Below the pieces are notes generated by a model that made no database searches, had not been told where the DNA came from, and saw nothing but the letters and a program-made list of their open reading frames with translations. Below, piece after piece: positions 15,687 to 19,161 of a DNA stretch of 19,161 nucleotides. Every line of letters starts with the position of its first letter. The stretch's first letter is position 1. This DNA is from Ignavibacteriota bacterium (GTDB lineage: Bacteria > Bacteroidota > Ignavibacteria > Palsa-1295). The stretch lies in contig JANYLL010000176.1 of NCBI GenBank assembly GCA_025357895.1, positions 1 to 19,161 of the forward strand, in the 5' to 3' direction. A program made the translations under genes and the position numbers.

Positions 15687-16198
15687 ATGAAAAAAATGAT
15701 CGGTTTTCTCTTCTTGGTGTTGATTATCAAGACGCCGTCTGCGAACGCCCAATTTCCTTGGCAAGTAACGCATACAGATTCTGACTGGCGCTATCAATAT
15801 AACCTTACTTCGTTATCATGTGCCGGAAATGTTTGCACTGCTACAGGTTTGCTAATTGACCACCTCAGTTCACAAATAAAAATGATGTTTTGGCGAAGTA
15901 CGAATTCAGGTCTCACGTGGGTTATGCAAGATCCGGGACTTCCTTATGAACTTGGCGAAAATCAGAATGTATTACGTACCGTTTAACAGATCGATGGGTT
16001 GAATGTTGTTGCTTTTGGCGATTCCGGACTTATCGTTAGGACTTTTGATGGCGGAAAAACTTGGGAAAAACAAGGGAGAGCAATGCAGGGGAGCATTCGG
16101 AGACTCTTGATCTGCAAGGGTTACCTAACGGGTCTTACGTTTGCAAAATGACTGCAGGTGGAACTGTGTCTTCTGAAATATTTACAATTATTAAGTAA
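15687..16198 (+). pseudogene. Decayed BNR-repeat T9SS cargo gene
   Basis: The frame from ATG 15687 gives a signal peptide (MKKMIGFLFLVLIIKTPSANA|Q) and a BNR motif (WRSTNSGLTW), then stops at TAA 15984-15986. The same frame continues after the stop with clear homologous sequence (IDGLNVVAFGDSGLIVRTF, DGGKTWEKQG) to about 16080. From about 16100 a different frame encodes TLDLQGLPNGSYVCKMTAGG and ends EIFTIIK at TAA 16196-16198, a typical end of a T9SS sorting domain. So there is a premature stop plus an internal deletion or frameshift that joined the propeller start to the sorting-domain end. Intact relatives run to several hundred residues. A short 99-residue product could still be made, but would lack the sorting signal. 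Confidence 0.82.
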
Positions 16199-16251
16199 TT
16201 ATTTATCTCCTTTCGGTTGGAGAACCCGGCTCCCATTGAAATTCTTTTCTG

Positions 16252-18258
16252 CTAATGGCCTACAATGAATTTTCCTGGCAATATTTTCTCTGTGGTTTGA
16301 AGAGAATAATAATAGGTCCCTGATGAAAGTGATGAACAATCAATATCCAATTGATTGTCATTTATATGTTGCACCGTAGGCAATAGTATTCTTCCAAGTT
16401 CATCGTGTAAAGTGAAGTTTACTTTTCCATTTACAGCAAATGGTAAGCGCAATGTTGCATGCGAGGTAACGGGATTTGGATACACTTCTGCCGATAATAC
16501 TTGAAGTTCATCGGAATGCACTTTTGAGACAGAACTTTGAAACCACTTCAGGATTTGGCTCGTCATGAATGAAACCGTATTTCCATTTTGAATATCAGAA
16601 AGAGGAAATGTCAGGTATGCGATCTTTCCGATGTTCGATTCAATTGCAGCTCCGATATTCGAGCCGCCTTGTTCAACGATCATCGGTTTCGAAAAGGTGT
16701 CGGTGGGGACAAGCGGCTGCACCAGTCGTTGAGAGAGAATAAAGGGAGAGGGAAGAGTATCGGCAAAGACATTTGCTTTTACGACATTTCCTTTTGACCA
16801 GAGACCGGGTCCCATTCCGGTTGGAATGGTGTGAAAAACATTTTTGAACGTAACAGCATATTTATCTACGGTCGTATCGATGATGCTCCTGCTGAAATAA
16901 TTCAGCACACTGTTGGAATTAAAGATCATTCTTCCGCCATGTGCCATATAATATTTTATGCTTTCAAGTTCTGTGGAGTCACCATATTTTGAGCGCTGAA
17001 CGTAGACCGTGCGGAAGCGCAGTAGATTATTATTGAAAAGATCGGCGATTGCATCGTCATTGCATATTGCAGCATCGAGTCCGAACTGCTTCCAGGTTTG
17101 AATATCAGGGTCGGATTGATACACCGACGATGCCCAGTTTTTAATAATAATATCGCGCGAATCATTACCGATAAGTGTTCCGGAAATATTTGCAACGACA
17201 ACACCCGGATCGGTACGCAGCAATAAATTAAAATCACATGATCCGCGGAACGGACCGAGTTCTTCTGAGAAAAACGTACCCTCGACGTTTGAATGCGCCG
17301 GTAGTATAAAATTCGGAGCCGGCATTCCGTGAAGCTGCAATCTCCAATCAGCCGGCGCATTTTGCGTTAGCTGAGGAGTAACGGTTATATCGGCATCTGA
17401 GAGATTCCGTAATTGGAATTGGCAGGCAGTTGCGCCGTTGAGAAAAAGAAAGGTACTTGCAGTCGGCCTCGTGAAGGCGATCTCCGGTACCGTCCAATTG
17501 CATTGCAAAACTTCTTTCGTAGAATTATCCTGTATCACTCCGACACTAACAAGCCCGTATCTATCCCATGCCGGTGCGAGTTTAGAAGCGAATCGGAACG
17601 TCTGCACCGTATGCCCTTGCATGGCAAGAGCAAAGGGAAGTGCATCGCGGATCGCGCCGGATTTCGGATCAAGCGAAGGCAGCACCGTGCGGACAATATT
17701 TGTATGATAGGGAAAATGATTGATATCGGTAAACGATTGATTATATCGTTCGCTGACGATAACTCCGATAGAAAGTTTGCTCAGATCAACTGCCGTATCA
17801 AGCTGCCGCACCGTAATAGTTGCGATAATGCTATCGCCGATTATTTGGTGGGAGATATCGAGTTTAAATGGCGAGGTCTTGGAGTATTCAGGTGCGAGAC
17901 GGACCCGAAGCGTATCGAGCGGAAGCCCTGTCGGATCAAAATGCCTTCCGCCATTTAAGAAAATGCGGGGAACAGTATCATTGTTATAATATCCCTGGCT
18001 TCGCGTAAGTGAAAGTTGATAATCTTTATAGAATTGATTGTTCCCGCCTTGTTTACCATAAGGCAGATACCATTTTACGATACAAAATTTTGTTGCCGCT
18101 TCGCCTTCGAATTGGTCAATGACCATATCGCTCGAAGCGCAGGCATCTGATGAACTTGATGTAAATTCTTCAATAAGCGCACGTCGTGTCGTATGCAATT
18201 GAGCAAAGGCCGCTTGGCAAGAAAGCAGAATGATACTGAGAATGAGAAGTTTTTTCAT
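16252..18258 (-). CDS. Omp28-like secreted protein with T9SS sorting domain
   Basis: Protein of 668 residues from ATG 18258, chosen over an ATG eight codons upstream because it begins a normal signal peptide (MKKLLILSIILLSC...) cut at AFA|Q20. Residues about 24-105 resemble the Omp28/thioredoxin-like domain (ALIEEFTS, KFCIVKWYLPYG, VPRIFLNGG). The usual CxxC is replaced: SSSSDACASSD (33-43) keeps only one Cys, so redox activity is unlikely. A beta-rich middle and a segment like a GATase-type Rossmann fold (SIKYYMAHGGRMIFNS, about 425-440) follow. Residues 587-668, from YPNP to KFIVGH, form a type A T9SS sorting domain. The likely place is the cell surface or outside. Precise role unknown. It is convergent with the pseudogene and follows another T9SS gene in the same direction. 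Confidence 0.85.
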   Translation of the reverse strand: MKKLLILSIILLSCQAAFAQLHTTRRALIEEFTSSSSDACASSDMVIDQFEGEAATKFCIVKWYLPYGKQGGNNQFYKDYQLSLTRSQGYYNNDTVPRIFLNGGRHFDPTGLPLDTLRVRLAPEYSKTSPFKLDISHQIIGDSIIATITVRQLDTAVDLSKLSIGVIVSERYNQSFTDINHFPYHTNIVRTVLPSLDPKSGAIRDALPFALAMQGHTVQTFRFASKLAPAWDRYGLVSVGVIQDNSTKEVLQCNWTVPEIAFTRPTASTFLFLNGATACQFQLRNLSDADITVTPQLTQNAPADWRLQLHGMPAPNFILPAHSNVEGTFFSEELGPFRGSCDFNLLLRTDPGVVVANISGTLIGNDSRDIIIKNWASSVYQSDPDIQTWKQFGLDAAICNDDAIADLFNNNLLRFRTVYVQRSKYGDSTELESIKYYMAHGGRMIFNSNSVLNYFSRSIIDTTVDKYAVTFKNVFHTIPTGMGPGLWSKGNVVKANVFADTLPSPFILSQRLVQPLVPTDTFSKPMIVEQGGSNIGAAIESNIGKIAYLTFPLSDIQNGNTVSFMTSQILKWFQSSVSKVHSDELQVLSAEVYPNPVTSHATLRLPFAVNGKVNFTLHDELGRILLPTVQHINDNQLDIDCSSLSSGTYYYSLQTTEKILPGKFIVGH

Positions 18259-18414
18259 AGAATGGTAACAATACTTCTCCATAAAAACTTCGCAAATCGT
18301 AAAATGTTACAGGGAATGAGTATGTAGGAGTTACGTGGGGGCGATTTTCCAGTGGGATGGACGTCCCAGTCTGCCCGTATATTACAGCCGCCGCGGTGGA
18401 TACTCCATTGGATT

Positions 18415-19161
18415 CTATTTTACCTTCACAAAATTCTGTGATACGTGTCCATTCGGCGATGTGATGCGAACAACATACATTCCTCCTGCAAGATTTTTCG
18501 TATCCAGGTGCATTTTATTAGAACCTGAGGCCAGACTCTCCGAACCTGATAATATTTGCGCACCGAGTGCATCGAGTATTTCTACTGTTGCATCTTGACT
18601 GACAGGTGATTGCAAGTCTATCTCGATCTCATCCTGAACTGGATTAGGATGGATCGTCATTTCTATCGGTTTACCGAGCATGAAGTTTCTGATCGAACGG
18701 TCGCTGCAAGCATTTAGATATAGAAAATCCGTTCCGGATGAAAGAGGATAGGCAACGCAGCCCATAAATTTTGGATCGTTGGAATTGAGTGAAATATTTT
18801 TTAGTATGAGTGAAGTGGTTGAATCTTTGGTAAGATAAACATTAAAGTTACATTCTGCGATGGAGCTATCAGAACCCAAACTGATCAGTGGTGAGCCCGT
18901 GATCGTAAATGATTTTCCGTCGGAGCTGCTTACTGAGTTAGTACCCGACGATTTAAAATATCCAAGCAGATCGGTACTATAATTTATTGCAAGATCAATA
19001 GTGCGAAGATCACGTACTTCATTCGGTAAACCTTTTAACTTTACTTTCCACACACTTTGCGAAGTCAATGGTGTTTTATCGGCATCAAGCCAAAGGTGCA
19101 CAGGGTGAGGGAAGATATACGATTTAGTAAAAGTGATAGGACTGATAGAATTATCGGCATC
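18415..19161 (-). CDS. T9SS sorting-domain protein, 5' end outside window
   Basis: The frame is open to the right edge, so only the last 248 residues are seen; a GTG at 19101 is internal, since the open frame continues 20 codons further with similar composition. The visible part has a beta-sandwich-like region (WKVKLKGLPNEVRDLRTIDL, SLILKNISLNSNDP) that may be cohesin-like, then NACSDRSIRNFMLGK and a type A T9SS sorting domain from IHPNPVQDEIEIDL to NFVKVK. The NACSD...FMLGK link before the sorting domain is, as I recall it, common in Kapabacteria-type proteins. Function of the missing N-terminus is unknown. It is in the same direction as the Omp28-like gene, 156 bases upstream of it. Confidence 0.82.
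   Translation of the reverse strand, partial: DADNSISPITFTKSYIFPHPVHLWLDADKTPLTSQSVWKVKLKGLPNEVRDLRTIDLAINYSTDLLGYFKSSGTNSVSSSDGKSFTITGSPLISLGSDSSIAECNFNVYLTKDSTTSLILKNISLNSNDPKFMGCVAYPLSSGTDFLYLNACSDRSIRNFMLGKPIEMTIHPNPVQDEIEIDLQSPVSQDATVEILDALGAQILSGSESLASGSNKMHLDTKNLAGGMYVVRITSPNGHVSQNFVKVK

Noticed and set aside
16199..16251. Short CTCC/GGAG pairings between the pseudogene and the convergent Omp28-like gene
   Set aside because: Stems of four or five pairs with no T-run; no better than chance.
17413..17958. A 181-codon rightward frame inside the Omp28-like gene
   Set aside because: It is rich in Arg and Cys, has no domain, and lies fully opposite a gene with signal peptide and sorting domain.

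Overview
The window looks like chromosome of a Bacteroidota-related bacterium of the FCB group. My best guess is the Kapabacteria/Ignavibacteria side, but no marker gene here fixes the lineage. The grounds are several proteins with type IX secretion (T9SS) C-terminal sorting domains, signal peptides that nearly all end in A or G followed directly by Q, promoters matching the Bacteroidota form (TTTG, 20-21 bases, TAnnTTTG), and weak or absent Shine-Dalgarno sites. I saw no rRNA, tRNA, CRISPR, transposase or phage genes. No gene-free stretch exceeds 300 bases; the longest, 12410-12685, holds a TetR-type operator and a promoter element.

Layout. 1-141: non-coding, with a good leftward promoter (86-117) for a gene off the left edge. 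142-5700: a cell-envelope group made of an OmpA-family protein with PD40 propeller, carboxypeptidase-regulatory-like (CRD) and OmpA domains, resembling the T9SS protein PorE without its TPR part; a divergent ~1000-residue secreted BNR/sortilin-like propeller protein with a T9SS sorting domain; and a second CRD protein with a worn OmpA-like domain. 5800-12510: a compact leftward efflux operon, read tetR-type regulator, TolC-type outer-membrane channel, lipoprotein adaptor, AcrB-type RND pump. It opens with a near-perfect operator just downstream of a promoter -7 element and closes with a strong terminator. 12686-13492: a divergent DUF3108 exported protein. 13538-14563: an ECF sigma factor followed by a small two-helix membrane protein with a His/Cys-rich tail. 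14638-14694: a dispersed-type inverted repeat. 14704-15522: an exported protein of unknown function. 15687-16198: a decayed T9SS cargo gene. 16252-18258: an Omp28-like T9SS cargo protein. 18415-19161: the C-terminal part of another T9SS cargo protein, cut by the right edge.

How the genes fit together. Most products act at or outside the outer membrane. The PorE-like protein could anchor part of the secretion machine to peptidoglycan; this is inferred from architecture alone. The BNR, Omp28-like and partial right-edge proteins are its probable clients. The RND operon is a self-contained, probably self-repressed drug/toxicant export unit. The sigma factor and membrane protein look like an envelope-stress or metal-sensing pair, which is again inference. 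I did not find a clearly new defence or mobile system. The most unusual items are a palindromic repeat translated inside a signal peptide, the sigma/His-Cys membrane protein pair, and a T9SS pseudogene whose sorting domain survives in another frame.
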